From assembly GCF_004345265.1 (NCBI RefSeq), contig NZ_SLUM01000023.1, forward strand, positions 1 to 64,000: a DNA stretch of 64,000 bases, read 5' to 3'. Both the position numbers and the translations under genes were made by a program. Below the pieces are notes generated by a model. The model saw nothing but the letters and a program-made list of their open reading frames with translations, ran no database searches and was not told the origin of the DNA. The stretch is from Allofournierella massiliensis. Lineage in GTDB: Bacteria > Bacillota > Clostridia > Oscillospirales > Ruminococcaceae. Shown here piece after piece: positions 1 to 8,414 of the stretch (within the stretch, counting starts at the first letter, position 1; every line of letters starts with the position of its first letter).

Positions 1-54
1 CCAGCATTTTTATCCCCCCACACTATTATACCGCTTTCTTTTCCTCAATACGAG

Positions 55-82
55 AAAAAGGCCACCTTTCGGTGACCTTTTT
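55..82. terminator. bidirectional intrinsic terminator
   Basis: Near-perfect 12-bp stem (55-66 with 71-82, one mismatch) around a TTTC loop. A-tract on one side and T-tract on the other make it usable on both strands. It would end the minus-strand MarR/YczE operon. Confidence 0.75.
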
Positions 83-94
83 CGACAGGCTGAC

Positions 95-128
95 AGCACC
101 GGCAAACAAGTTGCCGGTGCTGTTTTTT
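95..128 (+). terminator. intrinsic terminator on plus strand
   Basis: Perfect 11-bp inverted repeat AGCACCGGCAA / TTGCCGGTGCT (95-105, 111-121) followed by a T-run. The T-run follows only on the plus strand, so it would end a gene entering from the left of the window. Confidence 0.6.
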
Positions 129-142
129 GTTTTGCTGTTACT

Positions 143-1438
143 TTAAACGGTTGCCTTCTGCCCGGCCTCCAGTGCCTTCAGGGCAGCCTCGATGCAGGCC
201 TGCACATACTCCTCACCCAGACCGGTGTCCAGCGTGAGGTGGTAGTTTTTGCCCAGGCCCCACACCCGCCGGGTGTAGTACTGGTAGTTGGTGGCCCGCC
301 GCCGGTTCTCCTGGGCGATGCGGGTCTTTGCTGCCGCCTCATCCAGCTGCTCCAGCTCCATGATCCGCTTTACCCGCCGGGCCCTGTCCGCATGCAGCCA
401 GACCCGCAGGCAGCGGGGGTCCTCCCGCAGCAGATAGTCCGCGCAGCGGCCCACAATGACACAGCTGCCCTTGGCGGCAATCTCCTCAATGGCCTTTTTC
501 TCGGCCAGGAACACGCTGTCCTTGGGGGATTCCTCCTCGGGAGCGTAGGCATACATCTGATTCACCAGATCGTACAGAAAGCTGTTGGTCATGTTTTCTT
601 CCCGCTGGCGCACGAACTGGGGCGTGTAGCCGGTGGTGCCGGCGGCCATCTGTACGATGGCGTCATCGTAGAATTCATAGCCCAACCGCTGGGCCAGCTT
701 CCTGCCAATGTCCCGGCCGCCGCTGCCGTACTGCCGGCCAATGGCGATCACCCAACCGCCCTGACCGTTTTCCAGTGCCACGGCGGCTTCGCTCTCCTCC
801 TTTTTGCCGAACAGCAGCGCCGGTACAAAGGGCAGCAGACGGCCGAACAGCCGGGCAATAAAGCCCACCAGCAGCGCCGCGATCACCGTGCCTTCCCGCA
901 CGCCGTACAGCGTGTGGGCAAGCACCAGAGAAATCACCGCGGCAATCACCGTCATGGACACGTCAAAGCAGACCTTGGTGGTGCCGAAGTCGGTTTTCCA
1001 GGTCTGGGTGACCGCCCGCACAAAAGATTCACCGGGCAGCATGGCCACATCGGCCACCACCTCCAGATACACACCGAAGCCCAGGATCACACAGCCGATC
1101 AGCAGGGCCACCAGCTTGACCGGATAGCTGCCGGGGGCCACAAACCCCAGCATGACCATGGTCAGATCGATGAAATAGCCGAAGGCCACCGAAATGGGAA
1201 TCTGCAACAGATGCTCCGCCTTGAAATTCCGCCGCAGGATAAACAGCTGCAACAGAATCAGAAACAGGCTGAACGCAATGGTGAACTGACCCAGCGTGAA
1301 GGGAAAGTTCAGGCTCAGCACATAGGGAATGGCCGAGATGGGCGAGGTGCCCAGATTCGCCTTGGTGATCAGGCTCACACCAAAGGAGCTGATGAACAGC
1401 CCGAACAAAAACACCAGATACCGTTTTGCTTTTTCCAT
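143..1438 (-). CDS. YczE/YitT-like membrane protein fused to cytidylate kinase-like domain
   Basis: A 431-residue two-part protein. Residues 1-210 are a hydrophobic bundle of about six helices typical of the YczE/YyaS family (GVSLITKANLGTSPISA near the N-terminus). Residues 228-425 are a cytidylate kinase-like P-loop domain (GRQYGSGGRDIGRKLAQRLG, then CVIVGRCADYLL). Both domain families are known; the substrate of such fusions is not. The start at 1438 lies 6 bases past the stop of the MarR gene, whose last codons carry a GAGGGGG ribosome site, so the two genes are probably one transcript. The kinase half could act on a nucleotide while the membrane half transports or senses something, but that is only inference. 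Confidence 0.85.
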   Translation of the reverse strand: MEKAKRYLVFLFGLFISSFGVSLITKANLGTSPISAIPYVLSLNFPFTLGQFTIAFSLFLILLQLFILRRNFKAEHLLQIPISVAFGYFIDLTMVMLGFVAPGSYPVKLVALLIGCVILGFGVYLEVVADVAMLPGESFVRAVTQTWKTDFGTTKVCFDVSMTVIAAVISLVLAHTLYGVREGTVIAALLVGFIARLFGRLLPFVPALLFGKKEESEAAVALENGQGGWVIAIGRQYGSGGRDIGRKLAQRLGYEFYDDAIVQMAAGTTGYTPQFVRQREENMTNSFLYDLVNQMYAYAPEEESPKDSVFLAEKKAIEEIAAKGSCVIVGRCADYLLREDPRCLRVWLHADRARRVKRIMELEQLDEAAAKTRIAQENRRRATNYQYYTRRVWGLGKNYHLTLDTGLGEEYVQACIEAALKALEAGQKATV

Positions 1439-1444
1439 AAAAAA

Positions 1445-1870
1445 TTAACGTTCCCCCTCTTTCAGATTGCCGTAAACGCGGCGGAACACCGCAAGGAACT
1501 GCTCCCGCTCCGCTTCGCTCACCCCCGCAAAGGCCTGCTCCTCCAGCTGTGCAAACGCCTGCTGCACCCGCCGGGCCATCTGCCGGCCCTGTTCGGTGAG
1601 ATAAACCGCAAAGCTGCGCCGGTCTCCCTGCTGGGTGCGGCGCTCCACCAGAGCCTTTTCCTCCATCCGGTTCAACACCGAAGTGAGAGACGCGGGCTCG
1701 ATGTGGCAGGCACGGGCGATCTCGGCCTGATGGGCCCCGTCGTGATCCTGCAGATAATCCAGCACCTTGGGCTGGCCCAGCGTCAACCCGGTATCCTTCA
1801 GCTGCGCCAGCAGCTGCCGGTGCACCATGGACTGATTGGCCAAAAGCAGATAGTGAAAGCTGTGTTCCAT
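1445..1870 (-). CDS. MarR family transcriptional regulator
   Basis: 141 residues with a MarR winged helix-turn-helix (QAEIARACHIEPASLTSVLNRMEEKALVERR, the recognition part at about residues 55-85) flanked by dimerisation helices. The start at 1870 is chosen over the upstream ATG at 1897 because GGGGAGG sits 8 bases before it. It is first in an operon with the YczE-kinase fusion and probably represses that operon: a consensus promoter (TTGACA/TATAAT) and overlapping dyads lie directly upstream. The ligand is unknown. Confidence 0.88.
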   Translation of the reverse strand: MEHSFHYLLLANQSMVHRQLLAQLKDTGLTLGQPKVLDYLQDHDGAHQAEIARACHIEPASLTSVLNRMEEKALVERRTQQGDRRSFAVYLTEQGRQMARRVQQAFAQLEEQAFAGVSEAEREQFLAVFRRVYGNLKEGER

Positions 1871-1909
1871 CGCAAGGTTCCTCCCCTGTCGCGGCATTTC
1901 ATTAGTATT

Positions 1910-1928
1910 CTAATAATTAGCAAGCTAA
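1910..1928 (-). promoter_or_regulatory. candidate MarR operator
   Basis: Overlapping dyads CTAATAATTAG (1910-1920) and TTAGCAAGCTAA (1917-1928) lie just downstream of the -10 of the marR promoter, where a bound dimer would block transcription. AT-rich dyads of this size are usual for MarR proteins; that this protein binds them is inferred. Confidence 0.55.
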
Positions 1929-1935
1929 CTTTTGT

Positions 1936-1965
1936 ATTATAGGCGTTTTTGTCCCGCTTTGTCAA
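1936..1965 (-). promoter_or_regulatory. sigma-A promoter of the marR operon
   Basis: Minus-strand TTGACA (1960-1965) and TATAAT (1936-1941) with an 18-base spacer; both hexamers match the vegetative consensus. Confidence 0.8.
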
Positions 1966-1987
1966 GGCTGAACATTTTTACAGCACC

Positions 1988-2019
1988 AAAAAGAGCCCTG
2001 TGCTGCGCACAGAGCTCTT
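1988..2019 (-). terminator. terminator of the VanRSZ-like operon
   Basis: Stem 1991-2003 with 2007-2019 (one mismatch) and a TGC loop, followed on the minus strand by a run of T. It lies 20 bases past the VanZ-like gene. Confidence 0.75.
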
Positions 2020-2037
2020 TTCTGTTTCTTTCGCCGG

Positions 2038-2763
2038 TTACAGCCCTTTCAAAGCCATGCGTACCGCCCTGCTCACCGGGCCGATCAAAAAGAAAAGGAA
2101 AAACCACAGCCCAACTGCCACCGCAGCCAGCCCATACCACCGTTTTTGCCGTGGAGTCAAATCCCTCAGCAGCCACCGGCCACAGCCCCAGAAATACACC
2201 GCCACCAGCGCCAGATACCCAAACAGGAAATTTTCGCCGCCGGAAAAGAAATCTGCCACATAAATCACCAGAAAGGGTACAAACAGGGTGGCGATGATCT
2301 CCACCACTTCCCGGGCCTGATTCCTTTCGTGTTTGCAAAGCTGGAGAACCAACGCAAAGGCCGCCGCTCCCGCAAAGCTGCCCAGCGCGTTCACAAGAAA
2401 ATCATCCACATCACAGGAGCCGGTATGCAACAGCAGCTGCAGCAGCTCTACCGCCACCGACACACCCGCGCCCAGCAAAGCGTTTTGCCACCAGCGGGCA
2501 TTGTGCCAGTAACAGAACATCACTCCTACGGGAACATACATCAGCAGGTTGCCCAGCATATCCCAGGAAAGGCCGCCATATTGCCGGATTCCCTGCATCA
2601 ACGAGGCAAAGGGGATCAGGTTCACCCCGGTTTCCGGCAAAAGGGGGTTGCCCAGCAGCCAAAAGAGCAGACGGAATCGAGTGATGCAGAACACCACCAG
2701 CAGCACCGCATACAGCATGGTCAACGCTGCAAAGAACCGTTTTCTCCGCTGTTGAAGCCTCAT
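2038..2763 (-). CDS. VanZ family membrane protein
   Basis: 241 residues with five or more membrane helices and the VanZ pattern NLIPFASL...NLLMYVPVGVMFCY...EXXQ-like VELLQLLLHTGSCDVDDFLVNALG in the first 160 residues. VanZ proteins are linked with low-level teicoplanin or lipoglycopeptide resistance through an unknown mechanism. The ATG at 2763 lies 1 base past the stop of the histidine kinase gene, so they are translationally coupled; the longer upstream reading frame lies inside the kinase gene and is rejected. No vanHAX genes are near, so this is not a vancomycin resistance operon. Confidence 0.82.
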   Translation of the reverse strand: MRLQQRRKRFFAALTMLYAVLLVVFCITRFRLLFWLLGNPLLPETGVNLIPFASLMQGIRQYGGLSWDMLGNLLMYVPVGVMFCYWHNARWWQNALLGAGVSVAVELLQLLLHTGSCDVDDFLVNALGSFAGAAAFALVLQLCKHERNQAREVVEIIATLFVPFLVIYVADFFSGGENFLFGYLALVAVYFWGCGRWLLRDLTPRQKRWYGLAAVAVGLWFFLFFLIGPVSRAVRMALKGL

Positions 2764-2764
2764 C

Positions 2765-3886
2765 TCAGTACCCTCCCGTTTTCTGCGGCCCATTCCGGGG
2801 CAGGCGCAGGGTGAATTCCACCCGATCGTCGGCGCTGGCGGCGGCGATGCTGCCCCCATGCTGCTCCACGATCTGTTTTGCAATGGCAAGGCCCAGCCCG
2901 GCGTTTCCGCTGGCACTGGCCCGGGATTCATCCGCCCGGAAGAACTTTTCGAAGATGCGGGCCAGCTTTTCCGGCGGGATGGTGCGGCCGTGGTTCACAA
3001 AGTGCAGCTCCACCATGTCGCCGTCCAGCCCACCCCGGACAAACAGGGTGGTGCCCGGATCGCCGTAGCTCACCGCGTTGCGCAGAAGGTTGTCGAACAC
3101 CCGGGCCAGCTTGGCCGCATCGCACCGGACGGGCAGCTCCTGCGGCAGCTCCATTCTGCAATCCAGCCGCTTTTCCGCCAGCTCCGGTGAAAACTCGCTG
3201 ACCATCTGGCGCAGCATCAGCGAAAGATCCACCCGGGAAAGCTCCAGCTCCAGATGACTCAGGCTGAAGCGGGTGATCTCGAAGAACTCGTTCACCAGCT
3301 CCTCCAGCCGCAGCGCCTTTTCCAGCGCGATGCCGGTGTAGCGGGCCCGGGTGGCCGGGCTGATCTGCGGTTCATCCACCAGCAGGTTCAGGTAGCCGAT
3401 CACACTGGTGAGCGGGGTTTTCAAATCGTGAGCCAGATAGACGATCAGGTCGTTTTTGCGCTGTTCCTCCTGCCGCAGGGCCGCCGCCGCCCGAAGCCCC
3501 TGCTCCCGGGCCTGATTCAGCTGATCCTGCACGGTTTTCAGCTGAGGGCGCAGCCGGATGGGGTCCTCCCCCGGGCGGGCCAGACGGCCGGCGGCCTCGG
3601 TCACCTCGTCCAGATAGCGCAGCGGCTTGCAGAAAACCCAGCCGGTGAGCAGCAGTGTTCCCCCCACGCTCCACACCGGCCGCAGCACCGGCAAAAGATG
3701 CAGGAACAGCTCCTTAAACAGAAACACCCACCAGTAACGGCCCAGTTCCAGCTGGAAATACACAAGGCTGGCCAGATTGAACAGCAGCCAGTTTCCGCCC
3801 CAGAACACCGCCAGCATGACGGCCAGCTGCAGCGTCAGCCCCAGTGCGGCCCGGCGATGGACCCAGTTTTTGCGCAGCTCATTCAA
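2765..3886 (-). CDS. VanS-like sensor histidine kinase
   Basis: 373 residues: two membrane helices (about 14-45 and 60-86) enclosing a short extracellular loop, HAMP-like linker, HisKA domain with phospho-accepting His153 in LAHDLKTPLTSV, and an ATP-binding domain with N box (DNLLRNAVSY) and G box (GNAGLGLAIAKQIVEQHGG). It starts with TTG at 3886, overlapping the response regulator gene by 8 bases. It should phosphorylate the adjacent VanR-like regulator. The short sensor loop suggests a membrane or cell-wall signal. Confidence 0.9.
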   Translation of the reverse strand: MNELRKNWVHRRAALGLTLQLAVMLAVFWGGNWLLFNLASLVYFQLELGRYWWVFLFKELFLHLLPVLRPVWSVGGTLLLTGWVFCKPLRYLDEVTEAAGRLARPGEDPIRLRPQLKTVQDQLNQAREQGLRAAAALRQEEQRKNDLIVYLAHDLKTPLTSVIGYLNLLVDEPQISPATRARYTGIALEKALRLEELVNEFFEITRFSLSHLELELSRVDLSLMLRQMVSEFSPELAEKRLDCRMELPQELPVRCDAAKLARVFDNLLRNAVSYGDPGTTLFVRGGLDGDMVELHFVNHGRTIPPEKLARIFEKFFRADESRASASGNAGLGLAIAKQIVEQHGGSIAAASADDRVEFTLRLPRNGPQKTGGY

Positions 3887-4571
3887 TGGTATATCCCACT
3901 CCCCAGACAGTTTTGATAAATTTCGGATGGCGGCTCTTTTCGTGCATCTTTTCCCGCAGGCGGGCGATATGGGTCATCACGGTGTTGTTGCCGTCGATGT
4001 ACTTCTCGCCCCACACCTCCTGAAACAGCTGCTCACTGGGCACCACCTGCCCCCGGTGGCTGCACAGATACCACAAAATCGAGAATTCCAGCGGTGTGAG
4101 GGCCAGCTCCTCCCCGTACAGGGTGCACTTGTGGGTAACCTCGCTGATGTACAGGCCGTTGAACTCATATTCGCCGCCTTTTTCCGGCTGGGCAGACTGA
4201 TTGTACTGGGTGTAGCGGCGCAGCTGGGTCTTGACCCGGGCCAGCAGCTCCAGTGGGTTGAAGGGTTTGGTGATGTAGTCGTCCGCCCCCAGCATCAGGC
4301 CCTGAATCTTGTCCAGATCCTCCACCCTGGCGGTGAGCATCAGGATGGGCCACAGATGCTTTTGCCGGATGCGTCGGCACAGCTCGAAGCCGCTCAGATC
4401 CGGCAGCATCACGTCCAGAATGGCCAGATCCACCGGCTTCTGCTCCACGCATTCCAGCGCCTGTGCGGCGTTCTCGCATTTATAAACGGTGTAGCCCTCG
4501 TTTGTAAGGTAAACCTCCACCAAATCCGCAATGGCGGCCTCGTCGTCCACCAGCAGGATTTTCGCACTCAT
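3879..4571 (-). CDS. VanR-like OmpR-family response regulator
   Basis: 230 residues: receiver domain with phospho-Asp53 (LAILDVMLPD) and ADDYITKPF, then an OmpR winged helix ending GVGYTIE. Start at 4571 (MSAK) is preferred to the ATG two codons upstream because GGGGAGA lies 7-8 bases before it. First gene of the RR-kinase-VanZ operon. It is closely alike in plan and sequence to the second VanR-like protein at 30,673-31,368. Confidence 0.9.
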   Translation of the reverse strand: MSAKILLVDDEAAIADLVEVYLTNEGYTVYKCENAAQALECVEQKPVDLAILDVMLPDLSGFELCRRIRQKHLWPILMLTARVEDLDKIQGLMLGADDYITKPFNPLELLARVKTQLRRYTQYNQSAQPEKGGEYEFNGLYISEVTHKCTLYGEELALTPLEFSILWYLCSHRGQVVPSEQLFQEVWGEKYIDGNNTVMTHIARLREKMHEKSRHPKFIKTVWGVGYTIE

Positions 4572-4653
4572 ATCCATGTCTCCCCTTTTCCCTGGCTTGT
4601 TTCGCCTTCTATGATACGGCAAACCCCTGCATGGCGCAAGCGCCCGCAAAAAA

Positions 4654-4691
4654 GCGCCCTGCTCCGGTATTATCCTACCAGAACAGGGCGC
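4654..4691 (-). terminator. terminator of the MBOAT-SGNH-ruvX operon
   Basis: Stem GCGCCCTG / CAGGGCGC (4654-4661 with 4684-4691), extended by inner pairs, followed on the minus strand by six T. Confidence 0.75.
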
Positions 4692-4746
4692 GGATGTGCC
4701 TTTCTTTTTGCTTGCGGAAATCTTACGATTTTCTCACGAAGTGCGA

Positions 4747-5175
4747 TCAGGCCTCTTCGGGGTGATGCTTGCGCCAGGCCAGAAAGCTTTCCAGAATCAC
4801 GGCGGCGCTCACCGAATCCAGAATCTCCTTGCGCTTTTTGCCGAAGGTTCCCACCTCGCTGAGCTGGGCCGCGGCGGTAACGGTGGTGCGGCGCTCGTCG
4901 CAGAAGCGCACCGGCAGCTGGCCGTCCCGCTCCAGAATGGCCGCCATCTTGCGGGTTTTCTGGGCACGGGAACCCTCGGTGCCGTCCATGTTGCGGGGCA
5001 GGCCCACCACGATCATCTCCGCCTTCTGGGCGCGGGCGGCTTCCAGAATGGCGGCCGCCGCCTTGTTCATGCTCTTTTCCTCAATCTGGGGCAGAGGGGT
5101 AGCCAGCAGCTCGCTGGCGTCGCTGATGGCAAGGCCGGTGCGGGCGTCGCCGTAATCCACAGCTAAAATCTTCAT
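4747..5175 (-). CDS. ruvX: RuvX/YqgF-type Holliday junction resolvase or pre-16S rRNA nuclease
   Basis: 142 residues of the RNase H-like YqgF family, with the conserved N-terminal VDYGDARTGLAISD (Asp7), central VVGLPRNMDGTEG and FCDERRTT, and C-terminal DSVSAAVILESF. Known roles of the family are trimming the 5' end of 16S rRNA and possibly resolving Holliday junctions. GGAGAACAG lies before the ATG. It follows the SGNH gene by 37 bases and probably shares its transcript. Typical length for the family. Confidence 0.9.
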   Translation of the reverse strand: MKILAVDYGDARTGLAISDASELLATPLPQIEEKSMNKAAAAILEAARAQKAEMIVVGLPRNMDGTEGSRAQKTRKMAAILERDGQLPVRFCDERRTTVTAAAQLSEVGTFGKKRKEILDSVSAAVILESFLAWRKHHPEEA

Positions 5176-5212
5176 GGAATCTGTTCTCCTTTTCTGTTTG
5201 GGTGGCGCGGCC

Positions 5213-6667
5213 TCAGCGGTACTGGGGCAGCAGATCCGAGGTGAATTCCCGGTGGGTGAATTCCAGCGATTCGCTCAGGCTGGCACTTTCCAGCGGGCGG
5301 CCCAGCACGGTATCGTACACCACCGCGGTGACGGCTTCCCCTCCCAGCGGCGCGGCCTTGCCGTTCAGCAGAATCGCATTTTCCGCCGGGTTGAATTCCA
5401 CCCGGCCCTTTTTATCGAAGAGGGCAAAGTCCAGCTGCTCGCCGCAGGCCTGCGCGCCGTTTTCGTCGATCTGCATCCGGCCACCGGCGGCAATGGGCTT
5501 ATGTCCGGCCTCGGCCAGCGCCCTGTTGGTCAGCCGCAGGGCCTCGCCGTCCGTGCCGTCTGCCTGCAAAAAGACCACCAGCTCCGGATCGGCGGCGGCC
5601 CGGGCCAGCCAGGCGGAATAATCCGTCTCGCTCAGCAGCGGCTGCACCTGCGCAATGCGCTGGTAATAGCCCAGCTGCTCGTTCAGCAGGGCAGCATTTC
5701 TGTGCTCCTCCCTTGCGGGGAATTCCTGTGCGTAGTCCTGCAAAAAGCGGCACAGGTCCATGGTGACCTTCTGTGCGCCGGAATAGTTCAGGTGCCCCCA
5801 GTCGGAAAGATCGGTGGCATAGTCGATGCCGATGCGCTCGCCGTTCGGCCCGTTGTAGTTCAGCAGCGGGATTTCATGGCTCTGCGCATACTCGCTGATC
5901 CACTGGAAGATTCCCTGCTCCGCCTCGCTGTACACATAGGGCGTGATGGTGAACACCAGCCGGATGTCCTCCTTCTCGCACAGGGCCACGATCTTTTCCA
6001 GATATTCCACGCAGTACTCATAGGGTGTGAGCGCGGGCTGCGGGGCAATCTCCGGCTTTTGCTGGGGCACGGCGGTGAGCAGGAACCCATAGCCCTTCAG
6101 CGGATCCGGGTCCTTGTGGGGGTTATAGGTGAGCATCGACAGGCTGGGCTGCTTCCAGCGGGTATGATACCGGGGCAGATTGAGAAAATCCTCGTAGGGG
6201 CGCAGATCCAGCCCACAGGTTTCCGCCGTGCGGATCATCTGCAGCCAGTTGAGCCCCGGGTCGATGTTGAAGCTGTTCTGATAGCTGGTGCGGTCGATCT
6301 CTTCCGGCATGATGCTGGAATGGCCGTAGGTCATGCCGAACAGCTCCAGCACGATCATCTTCGGCTGCTGGGTCTTGAGGGCTTCCTTTATGTAATGGTA
6401 GGAAACCCACATGGGCTGGGACCAGGAATACACATTGCAGGCCGAGATCCCGTTTTCCTGCCAGAGCAGGCTGGGGATGTAACCGCTGTTCACATGGCTG
6501 CTGCCCACGAGGAGCAGATCCAGAGAATTGTCCTCCTCGGAATACAGGCAGGAAAGGGTGGTCTGCCGATCCCGCAGCAGCCAGGACAGGCCGCTCAGCA
6601 GCAGCACCGCCAGCACAAGGAAGCTGAGCCCCCGCAGCAGATGTTGTTTTGTTTTGCTTGCTACCAT
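5213..6667 (-). CDS. SGNH/AlgX-like exopolysaccharide acetylation partner
   Basis: 484 residues: an N-terminal membrane anchor (about 10-31), then an extracytoplasmic domain with SGNH-hydrolase-like block LLLVGSSHVNSG and IVLELFGM, a later DWGHLNYSGAQ (the Asp-x-x-His pair at the end of SGNH folds), and a 100-residue beta-rich tail. Proteins of this kind pair with MBOAT acyltransferases to move acetyl groups onto surface glycans. The gene begins 17 bases after the MBOAT gene with GGGGAGC as ribosome site. The target glycan cannot be read from sequence. Confidence 0.8.
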   Translation of the reverse strand: MVASKTKQHLLRGLSFLVLAVLLLSGLSWLLRDRQTTLSCLYSEEDNSLDLLLVGSSHVNSGYIPSLLWQENGISACNVYSWSQPMWVSYHYIKEALKTQQPKMIVLELFGMTYGHSSIMPEEIDRTSYQNSFNIDPGLNWLQMIRTAETCGLDLRPYEDFLNLPRYHTRWKQPSLSMLTYNPHKDPDPLKGYGFLLTAVPQQKPEIAPQPALTPYEYCVEYLEKIVALCEKEDIRLVFTITPYVYSEAEQGIFQWISEYAQSHEIPLLNYNGPNGERIGIDYATDLSDWGHLNYSGAQKVTMDLCRFLQDYAQEFPAREEHRNAALLNEQLGYYQRIAQVQPLLSETDYSAWLARAAADPELVVFLQADGTDGEALRLTNRALAEAGHKPIAAGGRMQIDENGAQACGEQLDFALFDKKGRVEFNPAENAILLNGKAAPLGGEAVTAVVYDTVLGRPLESASLSESLEFTHREFTSDLLPQYR

Positions 6668-6683
6668 GCTCGGCTCCCCTTTC

Positions 6684-8129
6684 TCAGAACTGGAAATAGA
6701 TGAAGGGCGCGGTCTCGTATTCCGGGCCGTAGACCCCGAACACCGCCACCACCGCGATGCCCCCCAGGTAGATCAGCCACTGGGCCGCCAGCGGAAGGTT
6801 CACCAGCCACTGGCGCAGATCCCGCTTCTGGGAGATCACGTCCACCGCGATGAGCAGCCCCACCGCCAGAATTCCCACCACGCAGTCCGGCAGCGAGAGA
6901 CCCAGCGCCGCCAGCGTGAAGGGGCTTTCGGCCCAGCGGGTGCTGATACGAAACAGGATGGCCCCCGCCTGGGAAATACTCTCGGCTCGGAAAAACACCC
7001 AGGCGATGTTCACCAGCACAAAGGTACCCAGGCGGGCAGCGGCGGGCGGCAGCAGGCTGCCCGCGGTTTGCAGCCGCCGGGCATTGGCCTTGTACCAGAG
7101 GGTCTGCACCACCTGAAACAGCCCGTGCAGCGCGCCCCACACCACAAAGGTGGCGGCAGCGCCGTGCCACAGGCCGCTGACCAGAAACACGATCATCACG
7201 TTCAGGCAGGTGCGGGCGGTGCCACGGCGGGAGCCGCCCAGCGGGATGTACAGATAATCCTTGAACCAGGTGGACAGCGAAATGTGCCACCTGCGCCAGA
7301 ACTCCTTGATGGAGCAGGCCAGATAGGGCGCGTTGAAGTTCTGCATCAGCCGGTAGCCCAGCACCTGGGCCGCGCCGATGGCAATGTTGGAATAGGAGGC
7401 GAAGTCGCAGTAGATCTGGAACGAGAACGCCACCGTGGCCACCGCCAGCGCGCTGCCCGGGGCGGTCTGGTATTCGCCGTACACATGATCCACGATCACC
7501 GCCATCCGGTCCGCAATCACGATCTTCTGAAACAGGCCCCAGCCCATGAGCAGCAGGCCCTGCTTCATCCGGTCGTAATCAAAGCTGTGCCGCTCGTAGA
7601 ACTGGGGCAGCAGGTTGGTGGCCCGTTCGATGGGGCCCGCCACCAGCTGGGGGAAAAAGCAGACGAACAGCGCATAGCGGAAGGGGTTGCGCTCGGCCTT
7701 CAGATCGCCCCGGTACACGTCGATGGAATAGCCCAGCGCCTGAAAGGTATAAAAGCTGATGCCCACCGGCAGCGCGAAGCGGAACGCGGGCAGCAGCAGA
7801 TGCCCGGCGCTGGCCGTTTCCAGCACAGTGGAGAAAAAGCCGTAATACTTGAAGGCGAACAGCACCGTAAAGTTGGACAGCAGCACCCCCGCCAGCGTGA
7901 GCCGGGCAAGGGCCGGCCGTTTTTGCCGCCAGCGCTGGATGAGCAGCGAGCCCGCGTAGGTGACCAGGATGGAAAACCCGATCAGAATGATATATTTGGC
8001 CTTCCAGCACATGTAAAAATACACGCTGCAGGCCAGCAGCCACACCCACTTGATCTTCTGCGGCAGCAGAAAATACAAAAGCGTGACGATGGGAAAATAG
8101 ATCAGAAAGTCGATGGAATTAAACTGCAT
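6684..8129 (-). CDS. MBOAT family O-acyltransferase (AlgI/DltB-like)
   Basis: 481 residues with about ten membrane helices and the MBOAT signatures RRWHISLSTWFKDYLYIPLG and GLWHGAAATFVVWG (the second His is the likely catalytic residue). Members transfer acyl groups across the membrane onto alginate, teichoic acid or other glycans. Start MQFNSIDFLIYF at 8129 matches the usual beginning of AlgI-like proteins; the longer frame upstream runs through a terminator. First gene of the MBOAT-SGNH-ruvX operon. The ribosome site is weak (GAAGGGAT about 14 bases upstream). Confidence 0.9.
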   Translation of the reverse strand: MQFNSIDFLIYFPIVTLLYFLLPQKIKWVWLLACSVYFYMCWKAKYIILIGFSILVTYAGSLLIQRWRQKRPALARLTLAGVLLSNFTVLFAFKYYGFFSTVLETASAGHLLLPAFRFALPVGISFYTFQALGYSIDVYRGDLKAERNPFRYALFVCFFPQLVAGPIERATNLLPQFYERHSFDYDRMKQGLLLMGWGLFQKIVIADRMAVIVDHVYGEYQTAPGSALAVATVAFSFQIYCDFASYSNIAIGAAQVLGYRLMQNFNAPYLACSIKEFWRRWHISLSTWFKDYLYIPLGGSRRGTARTCLNVMIVFLVSGLWHGAAATFVVWGALHGLFQVVQTLWYKANARRLQTAGSLLPPAAARLGTFVLVNIAWVFFRAESISQAGAILFRISTRWAESPFTLAALGLSLPDCVVGILAVGLLIAVDVISQKRDLRQWLVNLPLAAQWLIYLGGIAVVAVFGVYGPEYETAPFIYFQF

Positions 8130-8181
8130 GGCACAAAACAGATCCCTTCTCGGCGGCAAAGGAGCCCCCGGTTTCACCGGC

Positions 8182-8215
8182 AAAAAAATGCCCCGCCCAA
8201 ATTTTCCTTGGGCGG
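8182..8215 (-). terminator. terminator after the small 40-residue ORF
   Basis: CCGCCCAA / TTGGGCGG stem (8193-8200 with 8208-8215) followed on the minus strand by GGCA and seven T. It separates the small ORF from the MBOAT gene. Confidence 0.7.
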
Positions 8216-8291
8216 AGCGGAAAATCTTGTGTCGGCACGCAATTCCCGGCCAAAAGCCGCATACGGCGCGGGAACTGCCTGTTTGCCCGCC

Positions 8292-8414
8292 TTACTTATC
8301 CAGCGGCTTCATGGTGGGGAACACCCTTCTACCCTCTTCATCCGGTTTCATCACGCCTTGTACGGTCGAAAAAGTGCCGTTTTCACGAGGTTTTTCTAAC
8401 TTTTTGGATTCCAT
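8292..8414 (-). CDS. small 40-residue protein of unknown function
   Basis: Forty residues, MESKKLEKPRENGTF then a Met/Pro/Glu-rich tail ending MKPLDK, highly charged and without a membrane segment. An excellent ribosome site (AGGAGG, 6 bases before the ATG at 8414) and its own terminator at 8182-8215 argue that it is a real gene. Triple AAAGTTGTA repeats lie upstream at 8447-8477. I do not recognise it; a ribosomally made peptide precursor or a small regulator are possibilities only. Confidence 0.55.
   Translation of the reverse strand: MESKKLEKPRENGTFSTVQGVMKPDEEGRRVFPTMKPLDK

Noticed and set aside
239..1942. 567-codon plus-strand reading frame
   Set aside because: Antisense to the MarR and YczE-kinase genes; His/Gln/Gly-rich composition typical of shadow frames, no ribosome site.
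2038..4571. Vancomycin resistance operon
   Set aside because: VanR, VanS and VanZ types are present, but no vanH, vanA/B ligase or vanX; only a regulatory/VanZ module can be claimed.
5174..8399. Long plus-strand frames (509 and 623 codons) opposite the MBOAT/SGNH genes
   Set aside because: Shadows of clear minus-strand genes with family motifs and ribosome sites; the frames cross terminators.
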